Both the position numbers and the translations under genes were made by a program. The notes beneath the pieces were generated by a model. The model was not told where the DNA came from. It did no database searches and saw only the letters and a list, made by a program, of their open reading frames with translations. A stretch of DNA of 64,000 bases from Pseudomonas entomophila (GTDB lineage Bacteria; Pseudomonadota; Gammaproteobacteria; Pseudomonadales; Pseudomonadaceae). The stretch covers positions 57,263 through 121,262 of the forward strand of contig NZ_JARPQB010000058.1 of assembly GCF_029478665.1 (NCBI RefSeq). Reading direction: 5' to 3'. Of this stretch, positions 52,106-60,622 are shown piece by piece. The first letter of the stretch is position 1; the number at the start of each line of letters is the position of its first letter.

Positions 52106-52993
52106 ATGCCACTCAAGGACCTGCTGATCGCCCTGGTGGTGATCCTCGCCTGGGGCGTCAACTTCGTGGTCATCAAGGTTGGCCTCGATGGCCTGCCGCC
52201 CATGCTGCTGGGGGCATTGCGCTTTCTGTTGGTGGCCTTCCCGGCGGTCTTGCTGGTCAAGCGGCCGAACCTGCCCTGGCGCTGGTTGATCGCTTATGGC
52301 GCGACTATTTCCCTGGGCCAGTTCGCCTTCCTTTTCCAGGCGATGTACAGCGGCATGCCACCGGGGCTGGCCTCGCTGGTGCTGCAATCCCAGGCGTTCT
52401 TCACCCTCGGTTTCGCCGCGCTGTTCCTCGGTGAACGGCTGCGCCTGGCCAGTGTGCTGGGGTTGCTGGTGGCGGCCAGCGGGCTGGCGGTGATCGGTAG
52501 CGAGAACAGCAGCCACGTGCCCTTGATCGCCTTGCTGCTGACCCTGTGTGGCGGCGCCATGTGGGGCATGGGCAACATCATCACCCGGCGTTTCGGCAAG
52601 GTCGATCTGGTGGCCCTGGTGATCTGGGGAGGGCTGATTCCGCCCTTGCCATTCCTCGCACTGTCCTGGTGGCTGGAGGGGCCGGAGCGGATTGGCCATG
52701 CCTTGGTGAATATCAGCTGGAGCTCGGTGCTGGCGCTTCTCTACCTGGCCTTCGTCGCCACCATGGTTGGCTATAGCCTGTGGAGCACGCTGCTGTCGCG
52801 CCACCCCGCGGGCAAGGTGGCGCCGTTCTCGTTGCTGGTGCCGGTGGTCGGCCTGAGTTCTGCCGCCGTGCTGCTGGGGGAACGCCTGAGCACGGCGCAG
52901 TGCTGGGGGGCGTTGCTGGTGATGCTGGGGTTGCTGATCAACGTGTTCGGGCCACGCCTGGGGCAGCGACTGCGCGCCGCCACCGCCCACTAA
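52106..52993 (+). CDS. EamA-family (drug/metabolite) transporter
   Basis: The 295-residue membrane protein has ten hydrophobic segments in two EamA repeats (LLIALVVILAWGVNFVVIKV; LLLTLCGGAMWGMGNIITRR), probably an exporter of amino acids or other metabolites. GAAGGA at 52091-52096 is well spaced for the ATG at 52106 and too close for the ATG at 52097, so the later start is preferred. The substrate is unknown. Confidence 0.9.
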   Translation: MPLKDLLIALVVILAWGVNFVVIKVGLDGLPPMLLGALRFLLVAFPAVLLVKRPNLPWRWLIAYGATISLGQFAFLFQAMYSGMPPGLASLVLQSQAFFTLGFAALFLGERLRLASVLGLLVAASGLAVIGSENSSHVPLIALLLTLCGGAMWGMGNIITRRFGKVDLVALVIWGGLIPPLPFLALSWWLEGPERIGHALVNISWSSVLALLYLAFVATMVGYSLWSTLLSRHPAGKVAPFSLLVPVVGLSSAAVLLGERLSTAQCWGALLVMLGLLINVFGPRLGQRLRAATAH

Positions 52994-53007
52994 AAGCCAC
53001 CACAATT

Positions 53008-53075
53008 CCCGTAGGAGCCAGCCTTGCTGGTGAACCCAGTCGCCGCGGTTCGCCAGCAAGGCTGGCTCCTACGGG
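53008..53075. repeat. REP doublet forming a long hairpin
   Basis: The arm CCCGTAGGAGCCAGCCTTGC and its reverse complement are separated by about 28 bases. It lies between the EamA gene and the YbjQ-like gene and could end the EamA transcript. Confidence 0.85.
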
Positions 53076-53120
53076 CGTTTAATTTGTTAGCATCGCCTTC
53101 TTTTGGTAAGGAGCAACCCC

Positions 53121-53441
53121 ATGATCATCAGCACCACCAGCCAGCTTGAAGGCCGCCCCGTCGCCGAGTACCTCGGCGTGGTCAGCGCCGAATCGGTGCA
53201 GGGGATCAACTTCGTGCGCGATTTCTTCGCACGTTTTCGCGACTTCTTCGGCGGCCGTTCGCAGACCCTGGAGAGCGCACTGAAGGAGGCCCGCGAGCAG
53301 GCCACCGAGGAACTCAAGGCGCGGGCACGGCAGTTGCAAGCCGACGCCGTGGTGGGTGTGGACTTCGAGATCAGCATGCCGTCGGTGCAGGGTGGCATGG
53401 TCGTGGTCTTCGCCACCGGCACGGCGGTGCGCTTGAAGTGA
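53121..53441 (+). CDS. YbjQ-family protein (DUF74/heavy-metal-binding domain)
   Basis: The 106-residue soluble protein has the family pattern TTSQLEGRPVAEYLGVVSAE, then a helical middle (RDFFARFRDFFGGRSQTLES) and ADAVVGVDFEISM. The fold forms ring-like pentamers in known members; the function is unknown. A strong TAAGGAG site is present upstream. Confidence 0.88.
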   Translation: MIISTTSQLEGRPVAEYLGVVSAESVQGINFVRDFFARFRDFFGGRSQTLESALKEAREQATEELKARARQLQADAVVGVDFEISMPSVQGGMVVVFATGTAVRLK

Positions 53442-53582
53442 TGTAAGTTTGCCATCGGTCGGGGAATGCCGGATTGTCCGACAGGTCTGCAAATGACCAA
53501 CTAGTCTCACTTCATCGGACCGCTGTTTATCTAGGCAAACGAGCTGTTTGCCGGCACGGTCACCGCTTGAGGGAGTCTGGGC

Positions 53583-53771
53583 ATGAGCGAATCCTATTTC
53601 GAAGACCTGAACGATGCTTTCCCGATCAACAACCAGGTGCGCTGCGGGCAGTCGTTCTTGCGCCTGGGCTTCGCCAACATGACCCTGGACGAGACCGAGC
53701 AGTTGCCACCGGCGCACCTGCAGCGCGCCAAGAAAGGCCGCTTCACCCCTCGCTTCCCCGCCAGGAAGTAA
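53583..53771 (+). CDS. small hypothetical protein, 62 residues
   Basis: The small basic-ended protein (MSESYFEDLNDAFPINNQVR ... KKGRFTPRFPARK) has GAGGGAG upstream and a strong terminator 17 bp after the stop, which supports a real single-gene transcript. No known family was recognised. Confidence 0.65.
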   Translation: MSESYFEDLNDAFPINNQVRCGQSFLRLGFANMTLDETEQLPPAHLQRAKKGRFTPRFPARK

Positions 53772-53787
53772 GCCGACGCACGCAGCG

Positions 53788-53813
53788 CCCCGCCCAACGG
53801 CGGGGTTTTTTTT
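53788..53813 (+). terminator. rho-independent terminator
   Basis: The stem CCCCGCC/GGCGGGG has a 4-base loop and is followed by eight T. It ends the 62-residue gene. Confidence 0.9.
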
Positions 53814-53916
53814 GCATTCCTTGATCCTGCTCATGGTATCGGTGTGTCGCCCTCGCCGCAGGCTGGCGACTGTGCTTTTCTTGCGCGGCATTTGACCAAA
53901 CGGAGTATTGATTTCA

Positions 53917-54222
53917 ATGCGAATCAGGGAAGAGACCTACTGGCAGTGGGCCGATGCGCAATTGCACAGCCGCGGCCACGACGAAGAACTGAGCGACGGC
54001 ACCAGCCTCGATGTGCAGGTGCGCTTGTCGCGTCTTGGCGCCACGCAGTTGTTTCTCGGGCTGTATGCCCGTAACGGCAAGGCCTTGCTGGAAGAGTACT
54101 ACCCCGCGCGCCCCGGCGAGACCATGACCCGCGCGCTGGTCTGGGGTGTGGATCGCGCCCGTGCGCTGGCCACCGGCGCCTTGCCGCTGCCGGAACTGGT
54201 GCCGCGCCGGCTTCAGGCCTGA
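53917..54222 (+). CDS. hypothetical protein, 101 residues
   Basis: The small soluble protein begins MRIREETYWQWADAQLHSRG and contains an LFLGLYARNGKALLEEYYP core and a helical C terminus (TRALVWGVDRARALATG). GGAG lies about 11 bp before the ATG. It overlaps the end of the convergent globin gene by 10 bp. Family not recognised. Confidence 0.65.
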   Translation: MRIREETYWQWADAQLHSRGHDEELSDGTSLDVQVRLSRLGATQLFLGLYARNGKALLEEYYPARPGETMTRALVWGVDRARALATGALPLPELVPRRLQA

Positions 54223-54635
54223 GCGTGGCGGTTGCGGCTGGCCTGGACGATGCGCTCGGCAGGCACCCGCAGCTGGCGCAGCAGGTACTCGGCGAACTCG
54301 CCTGACCAGGGTTGCAGGGCAATGGCCTGGGCCATGCAGTCGAGCCAGATGGCGCTGTGGGCTTCGCTGATCGGCCATTGGGCGTGGAACGAAGGGATGG
54401 CGATCGAACCGTAGCGTTCGCTGTACAGGCGCGGCCCGCCCAACCAGCCGCTGAGAAAGCACGCCAGCTTGTCACGCGAGCCGGACAGGTCGTCCGGATG
54501 CATGCGGCGCACGCTGGCGGCCGACGGGCTTTGCTCCATCAGCCGGTAGAAGTCATCGACCAGCCGGCGCAGGCCATCGATGCCGCCAGCGGCCTGGTAG
54601 GAAGCGTCATCGGTGCCGAAGGCAGGGGTGTTCAT
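54213..54635 (-). CDS. group II truncated hemoglobin
   Basis: The 140-residue globin has a typical group II start (FGTDDASYQAAGGIDGLRRLV), proximal-His region (HPDDLSGSRDKLACFLSGWL, GGPRLYSERYG) and C-terminal helix (WLDCMAQAIALQPWSGEF). Such proteins bind O2 or NO and act in redox protection. It is followed on the minus strand by the end of the convergent 101-residue gene. Confidence 0.88.
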   Translation of the reverse strand: MNTPAFGTDDASYQAAGGIDGLRRLVDDFYRLMEQSPSAASVRRMHPDDLSGSRDKLACFLSGWLGGPRLYSERYGSIAIPSFHAQWPISEAHSAIWLDCMAQAIALQPWSGEFAEYLLRQLRVPAERIVQASRNRHAQA

Positions 54636-54675
54636 CGGGCGCTCCTTGATGAAAAGAGCAGCATTCTAGCGCATG

Positions 54676-54702
54676 AAAAAGCCCGGCGGTTCAGGCCGGG
54701 CT
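54676..54702 (-). terminator. rho-independent terminator for the 54735 gene
   Basis: The stem AGCCCGGC/GCCGGGCT has a 7-base loop, and on the minus strand it is followed by a T run. It ends the leftward 54735-55067 transcript. Confidence 0.85.
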
Positions 54703-54734
54703 CAAGAAGCGGCGTACTACTGGTTGAACCTGTT

Positions 54735-55067
54735 TCAGTTCAGCGAGTCGATCACCTTGATTGCCTGCCGCTCACGGGCCGCAGGCCATTCTTGTTGCAG
54801 GGTCTCGAGCACGCGGCCGACGAAGGTGGTGTCGGCGGCGGCCTTCTTGCCGACGTAGCCCTGGCCACGGCGGTAGACCTTGAAGCGGGCGCGCATGCTG
54901 GGCATGTGCGATTCGAATTCGGCTTCGACCGTGTTGGGCGGCAGGCGGTCCAGGCGGACTTCGCCGGACTGGCTGACCCACAGCAGGTGGTCGTCGAGGC
55001 TGTCCTTGCGCGCGGCGAACAGCTGGGCCAGTTGGTGGATGGTCGGATTGTTGTTCAGGTTCATCAT
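54735..55067 (-). CDS. hypothetical protein, 110 residues
   Basis: The soluble protein begins MMNLNNNPTIHQLAQLFAAR and contains SQSGEVRLDRLPPNTVEAEF and a C-terminal helix. No signal or membrane segment is seen. It has its own terminator. The pattern (short, helical start, 'LLWVSQSGEV') looks conserved among pseudomonads, but I cannot name the family. ATG 55067 or 55064 are both possible. Confidence 0.7.
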   Translation of the reverse strand: MMNLNNNPTIHQLAQLFAARKDSLDDHLLWVSQSGEVRLDRLPPNTVEAEFESHMPSMRARFKVYRRGQGYVGKKAAADTTFVGRVLETLQQEWPAARERQAIKVIDSLN

Positions 55068-55377
55068 ATCAAAGCCCCCATTACTCTATTCGTCGGTGAA
55101 TTTCGCAGGTGAAGTTCACATTCGGCGCTACACCATGTAGCGCACTAACCAAGGCTGCTACAGCAGCATCGCAACAGGGGCTTTCTCACGCTGCCTTCTG
55201 GGCAGTTTCCCTCTCCACGGACGGCCTGCGTTACCGCGCAGGCCGTCTGGAACACCCTTGCCACCGCTCCCGATCGGGGAGACGGCCTCATCATGCACAA
55301 GGGCCGGGAAGGGCGTCAACAGTTTTGTAGTGAATATTTTTTAGCACTACATCTTGTCGGACAATCCTGCTTTTAGT
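55068..55377. other. intergenic region with a perfect hairpin
   Basis: This gap holds the promoter side of the leftward 54735 gene and the end of the GST transcript. The only clear structure is a perfect 11-bp stem (GACGGCCTGCG/CGCAGGCCGTC, 55220-55247) with a 6-base loop and no T run. No protein-like frame was found. Confidence 0.5.
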
Positions 55378-56001
55378 TCATGGAGTTCCATTGTCGCCGT
55401 GCTCGAGGAAGCCCGCGCGCTGACGCAGGCGCGCGTGATACGCCTCCAGCGCCGGCAGTGGCGGGTGCTCCAGCGGCGTACGGCGCCAGCGGTTGAGCGA
55501 CAGGCCGATGGCCACGTCGGCCAAGCTGAAGTCGCTGCCGGCGACGTACGCGTTGGTGGCTTGCAGGCGCTGTTCGAGCAGGCGCATCCGCGCGGTCCAC
55601 TGGGCACTCGCAGCGGCCAGCAACGCCGGGTCCTGGTGCGCGGGAGACTGGCGCACCAAGGACATGAAGGGGTAGCGCCAGGCGTCGTTGAGGTCGGTGG
55701 CCTGCCAGTCCAGCCATTGGTCGACGGCCGCGCGGGCGCGCGGCGCGGCAGGATAGAGGTGGGCGCCGCCATGCGCGTTGACCAGGTAGCGCAGGATACT
55801 GTTCGACTCCCACAGCACGAAGTCGTCATCGACGATCACCGGCACCATGGCGTTGGGGTTCAGGGCCAGGAACTCTGGCGCGTCGGTGGCCTGGAAGCCG
55901 CTGCCCCAGTCTTCGCGTTGATAGGGCAGACCCAGCTCGGTGCAGGTCCACAGCACCTTGCGCACATTGATCGATGACGCCTTGCCGAGGATTCTCAACA
56001 T
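55378..56001 (-). CDS. glutathione S-transferase family protein
   Basis: The 207-residue protein has an N-terminal thioredoxin-like domain (MLRILGKASSINVRKVLWTC, NPNAMVPVIVDDDFVLWESN with the cis-Pro and Glu-Ser site) and a helical C-terminal domain (SDFSLADVAIGLSLNRW). It probably detoxifies electrophiles or has another glutathione-dependent role; the substrate is unknown. It starts 3 bp after the stop of the upstream beta-lactamase gene and is probably co-transcribed. Confidence 0.92.
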   Translation of the reverse strand: MLRILGKASSINVRKVLWTCTELGLPYQREDWGSGFQATDAPEFLALNPNAMVPVIVDDDFVLWESNSILRYLVNAHGGAHLYPAAPRARAAVDQWLDWQATDLNDAWRYPFMSLVRQSPAHQDPALLAAASAQWTARMRLLEQRLQATNAYVAGSDFSLADVAIGLSLNRWRRTPLEHPPLPALEAYHARLRQRAGFLEHGDNGTP

Positions 56002-56004
56002 GTT

Positions 56005-57144
56005 TCAGCGCTCCAGGCTGGCGAGGATGCGCTGGGCGGCGCGCACGCGTTCCTCGTTGGGGTAGTTGCGGTTGGCGAGCAGGACAATGCCCATCTGCTT
56101 CGAGGGCACGAAGGCGATATAGGCGCCGAAACCGTTGGTGGCGCCGGTCTTGTTGTACCAGGCGGCGGGCTCGGCAGGGAGGCTGGGAACCAGGACCTTG
56201 GTGGCTTGGGGCTCGCGGATCATGTTGGCGCCATTGCCCGCCAGCAAGGTGTCCAGGGCCACCGGATACGGGTAGCGCTCCCAGCCCAGGCCCTGGGTCA
56301 TGGCGCCCACCTGGAAGTAGCCGGCCTGGGTGATGGTGATGGCTTTGCGCAGCGCCGGGTCGAGTTCGTTTGGCCGCACTTGCAGCTGGACGTAGCGCAG
56401 CATGTCGCTGGCGCTGGTCTTGATGCCATAGGCTTCGTCGGCGAAGGGGCCGGGGCCGACCCGCACCGGCTTGTCGGCGGCGTCGTAACCCTGGGCATAC
56501 AGCCCGCGAGCATTGGCCGGCACCTCCAGGTAGGTGTGGTGCAGGCCCAGTCGTGGCAGCACATCCTGGGTCATCACTTCGGCGAACGGGCGTTGCTGCG
56601 AACGCGCCGCCAGGTTGCCGAACAGGCCCAGGCTGGGGTTCGAGTAGCAGCGCATGGTGCCGTGTTCGAACCGGCGCTGCCAGTGCTGGTAGAAGGCCAG
56701 GACTTGTTGCTCGGTCTGCACTTCGTCCGGGAATTGCAGTGGCAGGCAGTCGCCGCTGTAGGCCCCCAGTTCCAGCACGCTGGCGCTGCCGATGGCCGTG
56801 CCGGCCAGGGCCGGTTGGTAGCGGCTGGCGGGCGCGGCGAGGTCGAGCTTGCCTTCGGCGCTGGCCAGGGCGGCGAGGGTGGCGGTGTAGGTCTTGCTCA
56901 CCGAACCGACTTCGAACAGGGTGTCGCGGGTCACGGCCTGTTTTTCCTGCTTGTTCGCGTAGCCGTAGTTGAAGTAGTGCGACTCGCCATTGACGTAAAG
57001 GGCCACGGCCATGCCGGCGATGCCTTGCTCGCGCATCAGTGGCTGGATGATGCCATCGACCGTCGACTGCAGGCTGTCGGCCAGGGTGGGCAGGCTGACC
57101 AGCGCCAGGGTGGCGGTGAGGCAGAGGTGGCTGGTGTGTTTCAT
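56005..57144 (-). CDS. ampC: class C beta-lactamase (AmpC)
   Basis: The 379-residue periplasmic serine hydrolase has a signal peptide (MKHTSHLCLTATLALVSLPTLA) and the class C motifs SVSK (81-84), YSN (167-169) and KTG (332-334). The LPLQFPDEV segment is also typical of AmpC. It should hydrolyse cephalosporins. No AmpR-type LysR gene is divergent from it; the neighbour on the other side is a transporter. Induction by the usual AmpR mechanism is therefore not indicated by the sequence. Confidence 0.92.
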   Translation of the reverse strand: MKHTSHLCLTATLALVSLPTLADSLQSTVDGIIQPLMREQGIAGMAVALYVNGESHYFNYGYANKQEKQAVTRDTLFEVGSVSKTYTATLAALASAEGKLDLAAPASRYQPALAGTAIGSASVLELGAYSGDCLPLQFPDEVQTEQQVLAFYQHWQRRFEHGTMRCYSNPSLGLFGNLAARSQQRPFAEVMTQDVLPRLGLHHTYLEVPANARGLYAQGYDAADKPVRVGPGPFADEAYGIKTSASDMLRYVQLQVRPNELDPALRKAITITQAGYFQVGAMTQGLGWERYPYPVALDTLLAGNGANMIREPQATKVLVPSLPAEPAAWYNKTGATNGFGAYIAFVPSKQMGIVLLANRNYPNEERVRAAQRILASLER

Positions 57145-57310
57145 GGAAAGCAGTCCTTGTCGAATTGCGCTGCGGGAAAATGCCGAACATCGGCGGCCAA
57201 TGACCTGCACAGGTGTCCGTTGGGCGACATTGCCAGGGGTTCCGGCGTTAGCGCGGGAAAAGCGCAGACCTTATCGTCCGGGCTTGCACAATGACAAGAC
57301 GGAATACGTG

Positions 57311-58300
57311 ATGAAGTATTTGCGCATGCTGTTCGACAACTTCACCCTGGCGTTGCTCGGGGTGGTGTTCATGGCCACCGTACTGCCCTGTTCCGGCGAA
57401 GGGGCGGTGCTGTTCGGCTGGCTGACCAACCTGGCCATCGGCCTGCTGTTCTTCCTGCACGGCGCCAAGCTGTCGCGCGAGGCGATCATTGCAGGCGCCG
57501 GCCACTGGCGCCTGCACCTGCTGGTGTTCGCCTGCACCTTCGTGCTGTTCCCGGTGCTGGGAATGGCGTTCAAGCCGCTGTTCGTGCCGCTGGTGGGCAA
57601 CGAGTTGTACCTGGGGGTGCTCTACCTGTGCGCGCTGCCGGCCACGGTACAGTCGGCGATCGCCTTCACCTCGCTGGCGCGCGGCAATGTGCCTGCGGCT
57701 ATTTGTAGCGCCGCGGCATCGAGCCTGCTGGGGATCTTCCTCACGCCGCTGCTGGTGATGATGCTGCTTGGTGCCTCCGGCGATACCGGCTCGGGGCTGG
57801 ATGCCGTGCTCAAGATCACCCTCCAGCTACTGGTGCCTTTCGTCGCCGGGCAGATCGCCCGGCGCTGGATTGGCGATTGGGTCCGGCGCAATGCCCGCTG
57901 GTTGAAAATGGTCGACCAGGGTTCGATCCTGCTGGTGGTCTACACCGCTTTCAGCGAAGCGGTGGTCACCGGGCTGTGGCACAGCGTCTCGGCGCAGCAC
58001 CTGGCGGGGCTGTTCGCCGTGTGCGGCATCCTGCTGGCGGTGGTGCTGCTGGGCACGCGCCTGCTCGGGCGTGTGTTCGGGTTCAACGTCGAGGACCGCA
58101 TCACCATCCTGTTCGCCGGCTCCAAGAAAAGCCTGGCCACCGGCGTGCCGATGGCGCAGGTGTTGTTCGTCGGCGGGGGCATCGGCGCGATGATCCTGCC
58201 GTTGATGCTGTTCCACCAGATCCAGCTGATGGTCTGCGCGGTGCTGGCCCAGCGCTATGCGGCGCGGGTCGAGGCCTGTGACGAGGCGGTGGCGTCCTGA
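57311..58300 (+). CDS. bile acid:sodium symporter-like permease (YfeH/SbtA-type)
   Basis: The 329-residue membrane protein has nine or ten hydrophobic segments and the family motifs LLFFLHGAKLSREAI, ALPATVQSAIAFTSLARGN and AGSKKSLATGVPMA. The YfeH/PF13593-type members have unknown substrates. Divergent from ampC. Confidence 0.88.
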   Translation: MKYLRMLFDNFTLALLGVVFMATVLPCSGEGAVLFGWLTNLAIGLLFFLHGAKLSREAIIAGAGHWRLHLLVFACTFVLFPVLGMAFKPLFVPLVGNELYLGVLYLCALPATVQSAIAFTSLARGNVPAAICSAAASSLLGIFLTPLLVMMLLGASGDTGSGLDAVLKITLQLLVPFVAGQIARRWIGDWVRRNARWLKMVDQGSILLVVYTAFSEAVVTGLWHSVSAQHLAGLFAVCGILLAVVLLGTRLLGRVFGFNVEDRITILFAGSKKSLATGVPMAQVLFVGGGIGAMILPLMLFHQIQLMVCAVLAQRYAARVEACDEAVAS

Positions 58301-58301
58301 T

Positions 58302-59024
58302 TCATTTCGAGCAGCAGTGCGGCTTGGCATCGGCCCCGTCATAGCGGTCATGGTGACGCACCCAGTCCATCGTGCCCGCTTCGTTGCGCCCCAACGGCGC
58401 CAGGTCGAGGAAGTTGTAGACATTGACCAGGATGTCCAGGCCCCGGGCGTAGGTGGAATAGGTGTGGTAGAGGTTGCCGTCCTGGTCGCGGTAGAAGGCG
58501 CTCAGCCCGGGCAGCTCGTTTTCGCTGCCCGTGTAGGGTTCGTAGTTGTACTGGGCCGTGCCATCGGTGGCGACGCTGACACCGAAGTCCTGGTTGAATT
58601 GGCTGCCATGGGACGAGAACCAGGGGAAGTGCCAACCCATGCGCTGGCGAAACGCCTGGAACTCGGCATAGGGCGCGCGGGACACCGCCACCAGCGACAC
58701 GTCGTGGTGCGCCAGGTGCAAGTTGGCGCCGTCGAAATGGTCGGCCAGGAACGAGCAGCCCGGGCAGCCCTCCTGCCAGCCTTCGGCGAACATGAAATGG
58801 TAGACCAGCAACTGGTTGCGCCCGGCGAACAGCCCGTCGAGGCCGAGCTCTCCGTCGGGGCCTTGGAAGCGGTAGTCCTGCTCGACTTTCACCCAAGGCA
58901 AGGCGCGGCGGGCGGCGGCCAGTTCGTCGCGCTGGTGGGTAAAGGCTTTTTCGTGCAGCCACAGTTGTTGCCGGGCGGCGAGCCATTGGCTGCGCGAAAC
59001 CACGGCGTGCTTGGGGTGGATCAT
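58302..59024 (-). CDS. DUF899 family thioredoxin-like protein
   Basis: The 240-residue protein has WLAARQQLWLHEKAFTHQRD, YHFMFAEGWQEGCPGCSFLA (CPGC motif) and FNFLDLAPLGRNE-like blocks typical of DUF899. The Cys pair suggests a redox role, but function is unknown. It ends convergently with the symporter gene (1-bp gap). Confidence 0.88.
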   Translation of the reverse strand: MIHPKHAVVSRSQWLAARQQLWLHEKAFTHQRDELAAARRALPWVKVEQDYRFQGPDGELGLDGLFAGRNQLLVYHFMFAEGWQEGCPGCSFLADHFDGANLHLAHHDVSLVAVSRAPYAEFQAFRQRMGWHFPWFSSHGSQFNQDFGVSVATDGTAQYNYEPYTGSENELPGLSAFYRDQDGNLYHTYSTYARGLDILVNVYNFLDLAPLGRNEAGTMDWVRHHDRYDGADAKPHCCSK

Positions 59025-59152
59025 GGTGGTGACTCCAGGCTGAGGGGTTCAACCTGTGGTCGAATGGGGCGGCGGTGGAATCGACAGTGGCTGTACGTGG
59101 CCGACGAATGGTGACGCGCGTTGCCCGCGTCCCGCTGGCCTGATACGACCGC

Positions 59153-59228
59153 TGTAGGAGCGGCTTCAGCCGCGATCACCCGCACAGCGGGTGACAGGTA
59201 CCGCATCGCGGCTGAAGCCGCTCCTACA
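59153..59228. repeat. REP doublet overlapping the HAD gene stop
   Basis: TGTAGGAGCGGCTTCAGCC and its reverse complement face each other. The right arm contains the TAG stop codon of the HAD phosphatase gene, so the last codons lie inside the repeat. Confidence 0.85.
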
Positions 59229-59877
59229 TCTGCTCGATCAGCGCCCACAGGCGCGGATCATCGTAGTCCTCGATCACCAGCCGTGCCCCGGCCTCCAGCA
59301 GCCGCTCGGCAGGCTGGGTGGTCGCCAGCCCCACAGTGAAGATCCCGGCATCGACGGCGGCCTTGACGCCCGGCAGCGAGTCCTCGAAGGCCAGCGCCTG
59401 GCCTGCGTTGGCCCCCAGGCGTTGCAGGCCGGTGAGGTAGGGCAGCGGGTCGGGCTTGGGGCGTTCCAGCTCGTCCGCGACCAGCACATGCTTGAAGCGC
59501 TCGTCCAGGCCCATGGCGCCCAGCATGTGCTCGGCATTCAGGCGTGGCGCATTGGTCACCACGCACATGCCGATGCCGTGCTGTTCGGCGTGCGCCAGCA
59601 GGTCGAGCAGACCGGGCAGCGGCGCCAGGCTTGGTGACAGCTCGCGGAACAGCGCCTCTTTGCGCTCCGCCAGCCTCTGGCGTTCGGCGCTGTCCGCGTG
59701 CGGGAACAGGTCAGCGAACAGCAGGCCGTTGGAGCGCCCGCTCACCTGTGTGTCGAACTGCTCCTGGGTCAGCGCGCGGCCGTCATGGTCGTGCAGCAGC
59801 TTGCGGAAGGCCTGCAAGTGCAGGGTGTCGGTGTCGGTGAGGGTCCCATCGAGGTCGAACAGCAGGGCGGTCAGCAT
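59224..59877 (-). CDS. HAD-superfamily hydrolase (beta-phosphoglucomutase/phosphatase type)
   Basis: The 217-residue enzyme has HAD motif I (LLFDLDGTLTDTD), motif II (VVTNAP), motif III Lys (ELERPKPDP) and motif IV (AFEDSLPGV), with a helical cap between motifs I and II. Probably a sugar-phosphate phosphatase; the substrate is unknown. The stop codon lies within a REP arm. Confidence 0.9.
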   Translation of the reverse strand: MLTALLFDLDGTLTDTDTLHLQAFRKLLHDHDGRALTQEQFDTQVSGRSNGLLFADLFPHADSAERQRLAERKEALFRELSPSLAPLPGLLDLLAHAEQHGIGMCVVTNAPRLNAEHMLGAMGLDERFKHVLVADELERPKPDPLPYLTGLQRLGANAGQALAFEDSLPGVKAAVDAGIFTVGLATTQPAERLLEAGARLVIEDYDDPRLWALIEQM

Positions 59878-60082
59878 CGGGTATCCTGGCGAAACGGTTG
59901 CGGATGGAGGGTCCCCGGGATTCTAGCCGCAACCGTTGGCCGCATGTGAAACGATTCAGTGGTAACCGTCGCCGATTCGAACGATAGAGTCGGCTTATTG
60001 GGTCGTGGGTAATATCGATTGGACGCTGGCGGTACGGATCTCTAGTTTCGCCAACGTGTGATCGACTGCCTGAGCGCCAAAG

Positions 60083-60622
60083 ATGAATACCCGACCCGAT
60101 GCCGTATTTGTTCCACTGAATATCGCCGTGCTGACCGTCAGCGATACCCGCACCTTCGAAACCGACACCTCCGGCGAGCTGCTGGCCAGCCGCGCGGTGG
60201 GCATGGGCCATCGGCTGGTGGCCAGGATGCTGCTCAAGGACGACCTGTACAAGATTCGCGCCCAGGTGGCGGGATGGATCGCCGATGATGGCGTGCAGGT
60301 GGTGCTGATCACCGGCGGCACCGGCTTCACCGGGCGCGACAGCACTCCCGAGGCGGTTGCTTGCCTGCTGGACAAGCAGATCGATGGTTTCGGCGAGTTG
60401 TTCCGCGCGCTGTCGATCCTCGACATCGGCACCTCGACGGTGCAGAGCCGTGCCCTGGCCGGCCTGGCCAATGGCACCCTGGTGTGTTGCCTGCCGGGCT
60501 CCACCGGCGCCTGCCGTACCGCCTGGGAAGGCATCCTGGTGGAACAGCTGGATGCGCGTCATCGCCCCTGCAACTTCGTGCCGCACCTGAAGGCGGCCAA
60601 CCTGTGCGGGTCGCGCGCGTGA
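60083..60622 (+). CDS. moaB: molybdenum cofactor biosynthesis protein MoaB
   Basis: The 179-residue protein adenylates molybdopterin or a related step in cofactor maturation. It shows the MoaB/MogA fold: IAVLTVSDTRTFETDTSG, VVLITGGTGFTGRDSTPEA and LPGSTGACRTAWEG. Its stop overlaps the GTG start of moeA (GTGA), so the pair is one operon. Confidence 0.93.
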   Translation: MNTRPDAVFVPLNIAVLTVSDTRTFETDTSGELLASRAVGMGHRLVARMLLKDDLYKIRAQVAGWIADDGVQVVLITGGTGFTGRDSTPEAVACLLDKQIDGFGELFRALSILDIGTSTVQSRALAGLANGTLVCCLPGSTGACRTAWEGILVEQLDARHRPCNFVPHLKAANLCGSRA

